Shown here: piece by piece, positions 51,661 to 63,407 of the stretch | Numbering within the stretch: the stretch's first letter is position 1 | How the letters are laid out: each line of letters opens with the position of its first letter | DNA from: Hymenolepis diminuta | Taxonomy: Eukaryota > Platyhelminthes > Cestoda > Cyclophyllidea > Hymenolepididae | Assembly: GCA_900708905.1 (NCBI GenBank) | Contig: CAADRB010000026.1 | Coordinates: 829,376-893,375 of the forward strand | Length of the DNA stretch: 64,000 bases | Direction: 5' to 3' | Notes under the pieces: generated by a model | Databases searched by the model: none | What the model was told of the DNA's origin: nothing | Seen by the model: the letters and a program-made list of their open reading frames with translations, nothing else | Made by a program: the position numbers and the translations under genes

Positions 51661-52165
51661 TTTTACTTATGGGAAGCAACCGAAATCGGTTGGCTAAACG
51701 TCTGAAAATCGGTAAAGGGGTGGAGATCAAAAAAATTTTGAGAGCAACGTCAAGGTATCAGAGAGCGCCGTTTCATTAAAAATACACATACACTCAGACC
51801 TTCACTCGCGTCCTTGCCCGAATAACTCACACATTGTCTTTGTATTTCCACCGCCATGTAAACACGTGTCAGTTATCTGCTCGCACGCTTCTCTCTATTC
51901 TCCTTCGTTCCTCATCCCTCTCTCTTACTCGCTGGAATCCCCACCATGTTTTGTTCAATGTACTTTGACCTAAGAGATACTTTGGGTTTTATTTTTTGGA
52001 ACTGTTGCTTGCTGTGATTATCGGTTAGCTAGAATCTTAGCTTCTACAACCAAGGTCTGGTTCATTAGATCCTACAGTAATCAGCAGATTACATTATTAA
52101 CACAGTTGAGATGAGATGGCTTAAGTATTGTGTTAGCAGACCTCCATAAACCGTGTTCACTCAAA
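51661..52165 (+). repeat. Dispersed repeat family B, copy 2
   Basis: 'GGGAAGCAACCGAAATCGGTT' and 'AACGTCAAGGTATCAGAGAG' match the left end of copy 1 (29461-29565). 'TGTTAGCAGACCTCCATAAAC', with 'CGTGTTCACTCA', matches its right end. The interior includes the family A segment at 52023-52073, which copy 1 lacks. Confidence 0.6.
52023..52073 (-). repeat. Family A segment inside repeat B, inverted relative to 13.0 kb
   Basis: Read on the minus strand, 'CTAATGAACCAGACCTTGGT' and 'TAGAAGCTAAGATTCTAGCT' match 13024-13070. This links the fragments near 13 and 14 kb to the same dispersed family. Confidence 0.5.
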
Positions 52166-55100
52166 GTCAAAGGAGGATTCCGATAATAGAGACACTGGAG
52201 GAGGAAACCTTAAGACTTTGGTCCTAAAATGACTGTTCAAGAGGTCGAATTATGATTAATGTCTCTCTTATCTTCAGAATGTCGAGACTTAAGATATTTG
52301 GGAATGCTAAGATTGATCAAACATTAATTCATGAAATTATTACGTGGAAAAAGTTCAAATAAATAACAGAGAAGTATCGATTTTGTTTGCATATTTTTGC
52401 AGTCACAGATTTTTCACACAGATAACGAAAGAAGCACAAGAGTAGCAACAAAACTTTCCCTTTCTTTCTTTTTATATATACGAAAACTAACTGGCTTGTG
52501 TTAAAACTTATTACGAGTGAACATAATTAAAATGTCTTTGGAAGTGCAAATTACTTGTAGTGGTGAGATCGACCATCGTCATTTTACAACCGGTTAATAT
52601 GCATTATGTATCGTTGAAAGGAATTCGCTTATTCGTCCAGGTGGTATGTCATAACATTTAGAATTTTTAATGTGAACAATCCATTAAGTGAATATTGTAC
52701 TATACAATCTCAAATCTAAAATTCAAATGACACATCTTGACATCTTTTTAATGCCGTCTCCTCTCTCATTTATTTGATTTACTGTTAGCATATTGCAGTT
52801 TCTTTCCCATAACCAAAAAGAGTGTAAAATTATTGTTGTGGGTCGCATAAAATAGCGCGTTCTTCAAAATGTATACTTAAAACGTCGCTTCTCCGTCACC
52901 ATTGTAACAAGTAATAGCAGCAGTAGTGGCCGTAGCATGAATATCATAAATTAAAATTCCATGGAATCTTCAGAAAATCCTCGCCAATTAGAGGAATTAA
53001 GAATAGGTAAAAATTACTGAAAATTATGATTGATTAACGTATTATTATCAAAGTTTCCAAGCAATTAAAAATTTATATCAGCGATTAGAATTTCAACTAG
53101 AGAAAACTTTAATTTATTCTATTTAGAAGGGACCGAATTTTAATTTCAAATGCGTGGCTTAGTTACCATGCCATCGCCTGGCTAAGAACACCGCTAATTA
53201 ATTAAAGACGCTATTAAGAGCTTCTTAATTAAAACACATCCATATGAAACGACATTTTGTTTCACGTTTATGTCGGGTCCACTCTATGTGTTAAATTCTT
53301 GTATTTAAGTGGAATTAATGCGAATTCAATGGGTTGAGAAGCTTTGAATAGTTAGTGATGAAACAGGTTAAGAAGAAATTCAAAATTTTCTGTTAAATTA
53401 GTAACAATTTACTCTTCTTCTTAGACAACAAAAACGCAATTATTATGGGTTTTAGAGGTGAAAAAGTAATAATGTATGATATATTTTAGATTAATGTCGT
53501 TCACAGGGCCCGTGATAGTCCGTTTTTACAAATAATAACTGCAGATATCAATGACTTCATTTAGAGTAACTATAATTTATAGTACTCACAAGATAGGATC
53601 GAAAATAAGGTGATTTATTAATCAATACTCTTATTTATTTTTCCCTATTACAGTGACAAGTATGAAGTCCGAAAAAAATTATAAAACAGACACGGGGCGT
53701 CAATTCCCATTCGATTTTTGTCGTAGTTACTAGTAACGATGTAAATTGTCTCTTGTGTTCTTCTCCGTCCTGTTTGTAAGCAGTCTTCTTTTTTACCTAT
53801 ATTCTATTAAGCCTAGAAAGAGTCTCATTTTGTTTTGGCACAACGAATCACAATAGTAATTTAAAATGCCCTAGCAACTCCTCTAACGAGATTGTCACTA
53901 TGGCCTGTCAGAATTAAAATCCATATAAAGTTATTGTATTCCCAAAACATCCAATGTATGCACCATGTTAATGCTTCAACATATTTTTTCTTGACTTAAC
54001 TTCTCAAGTATACTAATGTGTAGTGCCCCACCGAATTTCAATGATTTTGCATATAAATTTTATTCAAACAGTGCAATTCATTTGGTTGTAGACTGCTATG
54101 GGAGCTCCACGCTTGAATTAGTTTGTCTTTTAAAATCATATCTTGGAATTGTTTATAAATCAAATTTTTAAACGAATGTATATTTCCTAAACTAAACAAT
54201 ATTTTTAGTTCACGAGTTTCAGAGGTGTTATGGCCTGTTTTTTTTCAATGGAGTATAATTTATTACCTATCAAAACACTGTTACTTGGGCATACTTTCAT
54301 TAGTAAAGGGAAAGATAACTGCTTTCATTTATTATCTGAAACACCGAAATTGCCAAAACGTTCTGAAGATGGAAGAAATATAGCAAAAAGTTTTGGCGAA
54401 AGCGATTTGGAATAGAGGAGGTGTAATCGAATTAGCATCGGAATTTGAAGGTATAGCTGAAATAAAAAAATTAGTCGTCTAATGTACTGGAATGCTTGCC
54501 TTAATACAGACTGATGAGGTCATCCTTGAGGGTGGTCGAATTAATGTGTCGTTTTACGGTAAATTATCAATCTGAAAGTGAGGACAAGGTTACTACTTCA
54601 GTATAGATGCGTCATATTTTGAATGCACTTGCCGGACGCCCAAATAAATTTAAGGCACATATATCTACTGCATTAATCATCCTCATTTATTAAGTTCATT
54701 TGATCGCGCTGATTGGCAGAAATTTTCCATTAGATGCAAATTTAATTTGAAAATAGATTTTTACCAATATGAATTAATTATAAGGTATCTTAGATTGGCC
54801 GAATAACCCACTTTGGGGACTTGACATCGTAACTGGTCATATAATTTCCATTTTCAAGACTTTCTTGAGACCAAATGCGGGAACCTGTAAAAAAAGAGGG
54901 GTCGATATTTTTTCCAGTAAGATATAATAAACTTGTTGCGAGAAGTTTAAAGCTTGGTAGACATTAACGTAGTTGAGAAAATTTGCCAGTATATTTGTTT
55001 TCCGAACAAGCTCAGCCATTAAAAACTTATTATGAATGTAAAAATATATAGAGTGTCCTCTATAACTGGAAAAAGATAGTTCAGAGTAAAACTAAATGTT

Positions 55101-58100
55101 TAGGAGTCAGAAAGTACAAGCAAAATGAAATTAAGAAGAGCGATAGGTCCTGCAAAAAGCGGGGACAGCTCAAAATATAGAAGTTAAAACAGGAATTACT
55201 GGATAAATTATTTCAGGTATTAATGGGTCAGTCTCAAGATCACTAAACATTGTTCCTCCAAATAATCATAAGAATTCCATTACCATCCCCAAACAAGTCT
55301 GTAATACACCTACAAATACGAAAAAAATTAGAATACTTAATTTTAGGGGAATCAAAAGGGAAATGTTCTTATTGATAGAACAAAACAATAGTAGGGAGAG
55401 GTTCCAACTTAACCACCAATGTTAATAAGTTGTTTCATCATTATAACACGCTTTTATTATAATAAGAATAAAAGCCGTTTGCGGTAAATTAATTTATCAG
55501 TAAAATTCTATTTTTAAGTACTTGAATCGAAGGAAAACCTCTTTCAATTTATGACAATTTAGAAAATATACTCTACAGTGTACTCTCTTTTCTGTGTAAT
55601 AAAAACTATTAAAAATTTGCAAATTGAGTCGGATAGCTGATAAAACTTAGAGCCTCTGAATATTCATTAGTACGAGCATAGAGAACGCTAATTTTAATAA
55701 GTCCTTGGAGAAGGCATCTAAGTAGTGCTAATCCCAGTGAACCAACTTTTATAATCTGACTGAGATATTTCCGTTAAAACCGAATAATCTTAAAGCTTTA
55801 ACTTTAACTTAATTAGAAAAACGAGGGTTAAGATGGATAATGAGTGATAGCAGAGAAAGGAGAGAGGAAAAGGTGGGATCCTGAGAAAAGTACTCTTCGG
55901 CAATCTGATTTCGCGGTGTTTGTTCGTTAACAATTAGGGCAGGGGTATCAGTCAGTAGGATAAAGATCGCGTAAACTTATGAACCGGCGTTCTCAGGTGC
56001 AAGAGATCTAATATACTCTTATTCTTAATACGTACTTTAACTAATCACACGATTAAAACTGTACAAAATAAACAATGATGAATGTTCAAAGTGATTTAGT
56101 GGCTGACCTGTGACTATCATACAGTACATCTATATTTGACGAATTTTTATCAATGTAATATTATCAGTCTACACGTTTGATGGTCTGACCGCAAATATTT
56201 GACCTGAATTACTGAAATGTGAATTTGCCAATTTATCTGAATTAGAAATCACACCTAATAGATTTCCTAAGCGATTGTATTATATTACATCATGGCTATA
56301 TAGCTCAATAGCTAAACGTACTGGATAGTTATAACATTGGTATTTCGTAAAGATCTTATCACTAATTTTTCTGAAACTGGCCATAATCACACCAGACCCT
56401 AATCTCAAAATTTATCAAATTTAGGTTGAAGGATAGCACTAATTTTAACCATAATAATTAATAGAAAAACATGAATGTTTATTTATTTTGCATAGCGAAA
56501 GTGGCCGACGGCTCAGCAATCATCGTGATCGTCTGCGAACTAGGAAAACACAAATTACATCTTTAGCCAGTTAATGGAATAACCAAAAGGAAACGACAGA
56601 ATATACTAATCTCTCAATCATAAAGGCTCCGAGTTCTAATTTCTGCTTATAAAATTATAAAAATACCGTTCTTGAAGGATTTGGAAATTAAATTAAAATT
56701 TATTCATGTGGACACATGCGAAAACCCGTATGAAAACGGAGGGGGAAATTTTGACTTCCTAGTAAGTTCGATCCAATTATGCACTCAATTTTGTTGGAAA
56801 TTGCACATCACTCACTTCCTTTCGATCAAAGCAGTTTCTGCCGAACTGATCATTTATCGGAATATACCACTACCATAGCATACTGAGATGAATAAGGATT
56901 CCAAGTAGAAAACAAATAAAGTGCGCTTGTGATAAGATAAAATAAGTTAATTACTGTATCAATTTATCTTGATTTCATCTAGAGTTAATTTTAAAGAGTG
57001 CTGCTATACTAAATTCGGGCTGACTTGAATTTTGACATGTCCGAGGAAAATTATATCTGAAATGATACTATTAAATAACCGAATTAATCGGTGGCTCAAT
57101 AAGCTTAATAGGCAGATGTAAACTCCTCCACCTTCGCTGTGGGATAAAATAATGGGATAATGAAATAGTTAAAGCCAGAGCCGAAGAAAATATCAAAATA
57201 ATGAATATATAAACACCAAATGAATGGAAAGGCATAAACTTTCGTGAGCTTCTCTCTTTAGGCTGCTAATATTTGAAAATTATTCATCATTTTTTCAAAT
57301 CATTTTATTGATACAATCCTTAAGTGTTATCCAATAAGCTCTAAACAACAAGAACGTAAATTTACTCAGTATACCAGAAGGCAAACCTTGACATCTGTAT
57401 ACTGGAACATGAGAGTATGAAGTAGTGAACTAATATCTGTCAAGCAAAAGGTGTATTAAATTCAATCTCTAGATTCTTGACGCTGAAATTTTATATTTCA
57501 GCCAACTCTCTCAACTTAACGTATAATAGACTGTTAACTGTTCTCTGGTTTAAATGCCAATTTGTCGAGTAGCAAATACATAAATCTCCTTCAATTGCCT
57601 AAAATGAGGAGTTTTATCTCTTTACTATTAACATTTAGACGCCATGCACTATTATGTAGGAATTTTATCCCTGATTAATACTTGTATTCTCCATCCGCCG
57701 ATTTCCCGAGAAAGAACTTTCTAAAATTATGATTAATGCTAAAAAGTTAAAAAAACCTACTGTCTGAGAAAGCTTTTTAGCAACGTCGTCCTGTCTGCTT
57801 TGTTGACCTTTTTAAGCATCAAAATACAAGTGATCTTTCATTTATATTTTCCTTTATCATAAATGTTAAACGCAGATATGTTAAGGCAAAATATTTTATT
57901 CATGCATTGAAATAATGCAATAGTAACATTATCAAAGGTAGATAAAGGGGAAATCACCCGTGCGCGGGCTCCCGGTAAATATCCCGCATTCAAAATATGT
58001 CTTTAAATATATCTTTAACTTAAAGTACTAGCAACGAAAAATGTTTAAATAAATACATTAATTATTATTTAGTTACTTAAAATTATGATTAATTTTTGCA

Positions 58101-59815
58101 AGAAATTACAAATTTGCACAAAATTTGTGGTAAACGAACGGCCAACTGTTGCGCTGGTGTCTTTCTTTTGGGCCAGCGCTCGTCCACTGTCCAATAAATA
58201 CGCACCTTCATTGCATAAATATGTTTCCTATTTGCATCAAAACCACAAAAATATTATAATGAAAGAGAAAAATATACGCATTTTTTATTGGTACAAGAAT
58301 CAAATAAAAGCGAAATTAGGATTTTAATTGATGATTCTAAAAAGGGAAAGTAACTATAATTATTAATTTTTTTGGAAATTACATGTGAAAATTATTATAC
58401 ACATTCTAGTGAAAAAAATGCATCAAAATTTGAAATATTGTAACTAATAGGCTTGAAATGGCACAATTTAGAGGGGTACTCTTTTTATTTGAAATTTACC
58501 CTTGAATTACAAAATCGTGTCGAGAGAGAAAATCATAAGGTATGCTTGATATAAGTAAACATTTATATTTTCAGAGAGTTAAAGTAGAAAATATCCGGGA
58601 AAAATAGTGTTTAAGTGAATACTTCAGGGTCATCCCATATGGTAGGATAAAATTTAAAGTCATTAATTGTGCAGGAATTTGAACAATGGAAAAGAGAGTG
58701 AAAGACCCAGTTAGAATAGGATTTTAACGGAAAGTTGGAAAAACAGAGATAGGCGGGTGTCAGAGGTAGTGCTAGGCTATGGTTAGTTGTAGTAAGAGTT
58801 GACTCGGTAGCTGCAGATAGTAGCTTACTGGAAAATCTGACTGATAGGAACTGAGGGTAAGAGCTGGGGCTGTCGAAGATGATTGTGGGTGCCAGGAGTA
58901 CGATATTTATGGGTATAGAGTTGACAAACATGATTGGAATAGTCTAAGGGTAAGTGGATAAGGTACTTAAGAGGGATGTGGACGTGCGATCTGGTGGCTG
59001 CTCGGATCTTCCTAGACGTTTGGTAGATATAGAGTTGCATATTTGGTGAAATGTATCATGACAACATTTTAGTTGCTTACCGGACGTCAAAATGAGTGTG
59101 AAATGGCTCCAAGTTATTGAAAAATTGTCCAAAGGGGCTAACTCAAATGTTAGGAACTACCAATTACACTTAGTTCATGAAAATATTTTAAAATAAAATT
59201 TTATCAGTATAGAAACAACTATATACCTCTCAGTCTTACATAAACGATAAATATATGGAAGTTTCGGTAACATCTTATGAACTCGAGCTGAGGTTGAATA
59301 TTTTGCATTCCAAATTTGCAGATACCATTTTTAGGAATCCGGGCTATTTAACTTTTATCTATAGTGAAGAGGGCACATATACTTTACATTATTCTCAGTG
59401 TTTTTAATGCATAGTTAGTCAGTTAAAAGACATGTAAAACCGATTTTCAGAATAATCAGCTCCACTATAACAATTTTCGTTATATTTTGGAGAATCTAAG
59501 AATCGGTTACGGTATCCTACAGAGGAGGGCAGATCATAAAGCATACACACTGAATAAAAAAATATGGAGTTAAATGATATCTCTAAATTCCAGTGAGGGA
59601 TCTACTTACAGTCCATAGTTGTGTAGCAAGCAGTGTCAGATTTTCTAACGCAGTTTTAAAGTCGTAGGTCACTAGATATTCAGCGAACATCAAGTAATGC
59701 AGATAACGATATGCTTTGGTTAATTCGAATCATAGGAAAGGGGGGATAATGCGAGTCCCTCATGCTAGTGACTCTAGAGCACCTTTCCTCTACTCGAATT
59801 GAGTTTTGTTAACAC
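52166..59815. other. Long AT-rich non-coding stretch, no gene recognised
   Basis: No family-like frame or RNA gene. A short G+C-rich island (about 57955-57985, 'CCCGTGCGCGGGCTCCCGG') stands out. The segment 58640-59040 is somewhat G+C-richer, with overlapping minus-strand frames of unclear meaning. Confidence 0.45.
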
Positions 59816-59816
59816 T

Positions 59817-59886
59817 TCCGATGGTGCAGTAGTTAACGAGCTTGTCTGGGAAGTAAGAGGTCATGGGTTCAATGCCCATCGGTGCA
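59817..59886 (+). repeat. tRNA-like sequence with polymerase III A and B boxes (SINE head or tRNA relic)
   Basis: An A-box-like TGGTGCAGTAGTTA (from 59822) lies 30 bases before an exact B box, GGTTCAATGCC (59866-59876). ATGGG/CCCAT forms a 5-bp T stem around TTCAATG. CTTGT/GTAAG could pair as an anticodon stem with loop CTGGGAA. The acceptor stem does not close in the normal register, and CCGATGG pairs instead with CCATCGG. This therefore looks like the head of a tRNA-derived SINE or a tRNA pseudogene, not a working tRNA. The 3' boundary is unclear. Confidence 0.55.
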
Positions 59887-59949
59887 CATCCAGTGAGCAG
59901 AATGGCCAACCCAGGTTGATGATCAGAAAATGCTTTCCTGAAAGATTTG

Positions 59950-61805
59950 GGAATTTAATGTAATTCAGTGCTTACCTAATTTGTTTCAGAGAATGTATAA
60001 AAGAAATTTTCAGCTAATTTTAAGTAATCTTTGACAACTGTATGTTTCACTTATACAAGCGTTACAACTAACTGAATTAGGACTTTCTATTAAGTTTCTC
60101 TAGGCCAGCTGGTGACATAAGCCTAACTGGCACACGATACCCTGGTGACATTTAAGCGATTTAATTACATGGCATAAAGATGACCCTCCTTCATGGATTT
60201 AATGGGGCTTTGTGCGTGAGCATGTGGAAAGAGTGGCTGAAAGCACGCAGTTTAATGCCTCAATTCGACTCTTATCTTTGGTGCAATCAATCATGGTGAG
60301 CGTTTGCCAAGGAAGATTAAGCTTTATTCTGTTTAGTGTTTAAGAAAATTAAAAATTCCGATTTAGTTTGAAAATTTGGAAAGAGACGAAAAGATATCCA
60401 AAATTAACTTACTAGAAAGACTATGTGAGTAGAATATTACTGATTAATAGGTATTACAGTGAACTTCGTGTAGATATATAGAATAAAAATAAATTTTCTG
60501 AATCATCTTTTGTATCACATAAATGAAATATTGAAAAAAATGATTTTCATATCTGATGTTTACCTCGAATCAGATCTTCACTTGAATGTTTGTTAAGTAA
60601 ATGATCGATCCATTTATTTATTATACTTACTTGATTGCGGTACTGTAGCCAAGAAATGAATGAAAGGCTTATACCATAATCCAATACCTCGAAAGACGCG
60701 TTTATTATATCGGAATATTTTGTATGATATCAGAAGGCGTAAAATGAATGATGGAAGTTTTCAGTGGATGAATAAAGCTTGCCTATGATATGTTAGTAAC
60801 TGTAGCTGATAGGTAATAAACAACAATTTTGCCAGGGATGAACAATCTATACTACCTGTAATTAAACAAAGATTGTGTAAAAACTGTGAATATTGACCCT
60901 TAGGTCCGTTGCATTTGACTACGTATTACACTCCACTGACTCAGACCTTGCACCAACTGTCAACTGACCATCAATGGACAATAACGCTAAATCGGTTTTC
61001 CGCCCTATCGCACCCCATATTAGCCTGTTTCTCACAACCCTGGTGGTCCCGCTTAGTACTGACGCCCTTCCCCTTCCTACTCCTCCCTTCTTTTTCCTCA
61101 AATTTAATTTCAACTGTCCAATAAACGCGAGGCTGGTCCTGGTCTTCTCACTCAGGAAAGGGCACTATGTCCTTTTAGTTTTGGAAAGATAATTCGTTGT
61201 CTGGGAAGATATCAAGCCTGATCTTGCACGTCTCCTAAAGTAGCTTTACTATCACAATTGGAGCTACTTTAATGGCATTTGGCAAAAGCTAATAGTAAAT
61301 ATCAGTCGCATATAGCAATTATTATGTGATCATTTATCTTAATACCACATTTTATAAAAATGCTACATAAATCTGGCCCGAAGAAATTTGGAATTGTGGC
61401 TTAGTGAAAAAATTTCACCTAATTTTAGTGTTGCAAGGACAGTTATTTAAAAAAAGCCGGATTTCAATGACGGGAAGGAATGTTAAACAAAAATTTTCAA
61501 GCAGATTTATGATGGTCAACAATTCAATGGGAATAAATATAAAATTGTGACAAAGCATTTAAGATACGGAGGACAAGGCAATAGAGAAAAAACTAGGAAA
61601 GGACTGATAATTAAGTTAACTGAACGTTTAACTTCCAAAGTATTTTATGTATAAACCTAACTCTAAAGACAAAGCAATTATCCATAGTTCGAAAATTACC
61701 TTACCTGCAACCAATGCAATAAAACAACTTTGCATTTACAATTGTACTTAGTGTGGAAAAATTATAGTGTTGATAAACGTCCTCAAAATCAGAATCCCGT
61801 TAAAT
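59950..61805. other. Non-coding stretch with a G+C-richer patch
   Basis: No gene recognised. The patch at about 60900-61170 is pyrimidine-rich, carries AATAAA at 61120-61125 (CCAATAAACGCGAGG) and resembles the R/U5 part of an LTR. A possible degraded tRNA-like segment lies near 60220-60305 (ATTCGACTC, then GGTGCA). Confidence 0.4.
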
Positions 61806-62009
61806 TTACTGCATGAACTCTAATGCTCTATTGGATCTTATTCGTAGAGTAGATATGTATGGATCTGAGTTGTCACCACATTGAGTACTCTGCTTATCAG
61901 TTTGGAGCATTGAGAACATCTGAAATATCCTGAATTTAACAACTTCAGATTGCCGGGAATCGGGGTTAATTATGTGTCGAATCTGTTCCCTTCTCCCACA
62001 ATCACTCAT
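61806..62009 (-). CDS. Unassigned open frame downstream of the terminal exon, doubtful
   Basis: 67 codons from ATG (62009) to TAA, polar in composition, with 'SDCGRREQIRHIINPDSRQ' near the start. It is slightly richer in G+C than its flanks and preceded by 'TAGATTTAAG', a weak acceptor-like AG. It lies about 300 bp beyond the stop of the gene at 62303-62847, on the same strand but in another frame. It could be an alternative last exon, a separate small gene or chance. I do not recognise it. Confidence 0.2.
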   Translation of the reverse strand: MSDCGRREQIRHIINPDSRQSEVVKFRIFQMFSMLQTDKQSTQCGDNSDPYISTLRIRSNRALEFMQ

Positions 62010-62088
62010 GCAAATCGGCTTAAATCTAAACTACATTCAGCACTCGTTAGCTATTTCTCTAGTGAAATGTATATATTTAACAACTATC

Positions 62089-62112
62089 TTTAATTTAATT
62101 TATATATTTAAT
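62089..62112 (-). promoter_or_regulatory. Candidate poly(A) signals (ATTAAA) for the terminal exon
   Basis: Three ATTAAA hexamers on the minus strand (62089-62094, 62094-62099, 62107-62112) lie about 190-215 bases past the stop codon at 62303. ATTAAA is a common variant signal. AT-rich sequence makes chance matches likely. Confidence 0.3.
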
Positions 62113-62302
62113 TAGAGAGGACTTTCATTAATATGAATTAGTATTTTCTTTTGTCGAATAGCCATATACAAGGAAGAAAAACAGGGACTGAAGAGGTATG
62201 AAGTTTGAGGGCAATAATTCTAAACATAACCGTTCTCAATACATATTCCGTTCATCTATACAAAAATCAGATTGGATTAGAAAGAAAAGGACAAAAATCG
62301 AA

Positions 62303-62847
62303 TCAGATCACATTGTTAGAGTAGTCAGAGTAAGGATTGTTTCCAGAAACTTCGTTTCTAGACCGATGTACAAGCTGATCATAGGGTGGCATAGCATTTG
62401 AATCAGTATTCTTTCCTAAACGAGCATAACCATTATCCTTGTCTATAAAAGTCCCAGGCCCATTAAGAAGTGTCTGTTCCGACGAGGTTTCAGGAGAATA
62501 GGTGTGGAGTTCATGAGGTTCCATTCGCCAACTGACGGATGGAGCAGACTTTTTACCGCTTCCAGGTCTTGATCTCCCTCCTCCAAGATGAGTTGGAGTG
62601 TTGTGAATTTGAACGTATCGGAGTTGGTCTACAGTCACTTTTGAGGGGGTAGATCCTGTAGTATTTACTAACATTGTGTAGCGTTGTTTTTCCTTACCAG
62701 ATAACTCGGGATTTTGAAGTCCACTACCTGAAGGTGTGGCTGGCGCTGTGGCCGTCAAAAGTCGAAGTGCTTCTTGCCCACCACTACCACGTGGTAAATA
62801 ACTCTCACCTACGTATCCATTTACTGATGGACTGATTGTTCGGCCAA
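62303..62847 (-). CDS. Terminal coding exon of an unidentified gene, probable receptor or adhesion-protein tail
   Basis: The exon is entered through a good acceptor (TTTCCCTTTAG at 62848-62858) and is open for 180 codons to TGA at 62303-62305. The first two bases complete a split codon (phase 1). The protein is polar and rich in Ser, Thr, Pro, Gly and Asn, with no hydrophobic segment, unlike the chance frames elsewhere in the window. It contains four tyrosine motifs of YxxPhi type: YTML, YVQI, YARL and YDQL. The last two are separated by 11 residues, the spacing of an ITAM. Such motifs bind adaptor complexes or, when phosphorylated, SH2 proteins, so a cytoplasmic tail is the likely reading. 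The C-terminus is NNVI. The family is not recognised; engulfment or Ig-type receptors are possibilities only. The upstream gene lies to the right of the window. Confidence 0.8.
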
Positions 62848-63310
62848 CTAAAGGGAAACAGGTAATAAAAAGTCAAAATTTCAGTCAAAATAAGCACTAA
62901 TAAAACCGTTAAATAGGATCAAATTCAGTGATTAATCACAAAAACAAGTGCGTTCATCAAATTAGTTCAAGAATTCGATCCTATATAAACCTAACTATCT
63001 AGATTAGTGGAACGTTGAGGTAAAACTGCCTTGCTGCTACAGAATAAAAAGAAAATTTACAAAAATGAAACATAAATAACGCTTTAGAAATGTGATTAAG
63101 AAAACAATGTCTATTTAATTGATTACATTTTCAGGCTTCAAAAGTTTTTTCTGATAATTCTTTCTAAAATAATGATAAATTGGAGAAAAATTTTACTTTT
63201 CATTTAAAAATCATTCTGCAGAGTATTCATTCCGATGTAATTTATTGTCGCTATTACAATAAAATGAGAAGGAAAAAAATTATTTGATTTATTATTAATT
63301 ATCTTTTTAC

Positions 63311-63407
63311 CTAAAAATCTGATCAGGACACCTCGGGACCCTTGATGATCCTTTTTAATCACTCTTATGTGCCATACGGTTTGGTCCATGTAGGAAACAA
63401 AGAAGCA
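63311..63407 (-). CDS. Candidate penultimate exon of the same gene
   Basis: 97 bases: 32 codons plus one base, with an AG acceptor (GGGCAAAG) and a donor TTTTTAG|GTAAAAAG. The frame reads 'CFFVSYMDQTVWHIRVIKKD' and continues polar to the donor. It exits in phase 1, which is what the terminal exon needs, and the intron would be 463 bp. It is richer in G+C than the flanking AT-rich sequence. The acceptor lacks a strong pyrimidine tract, and a one-in-three phase match is weak proof. If correct, this segment joins directly to 'GRTISPSVNG'. Confidence 0.4.
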
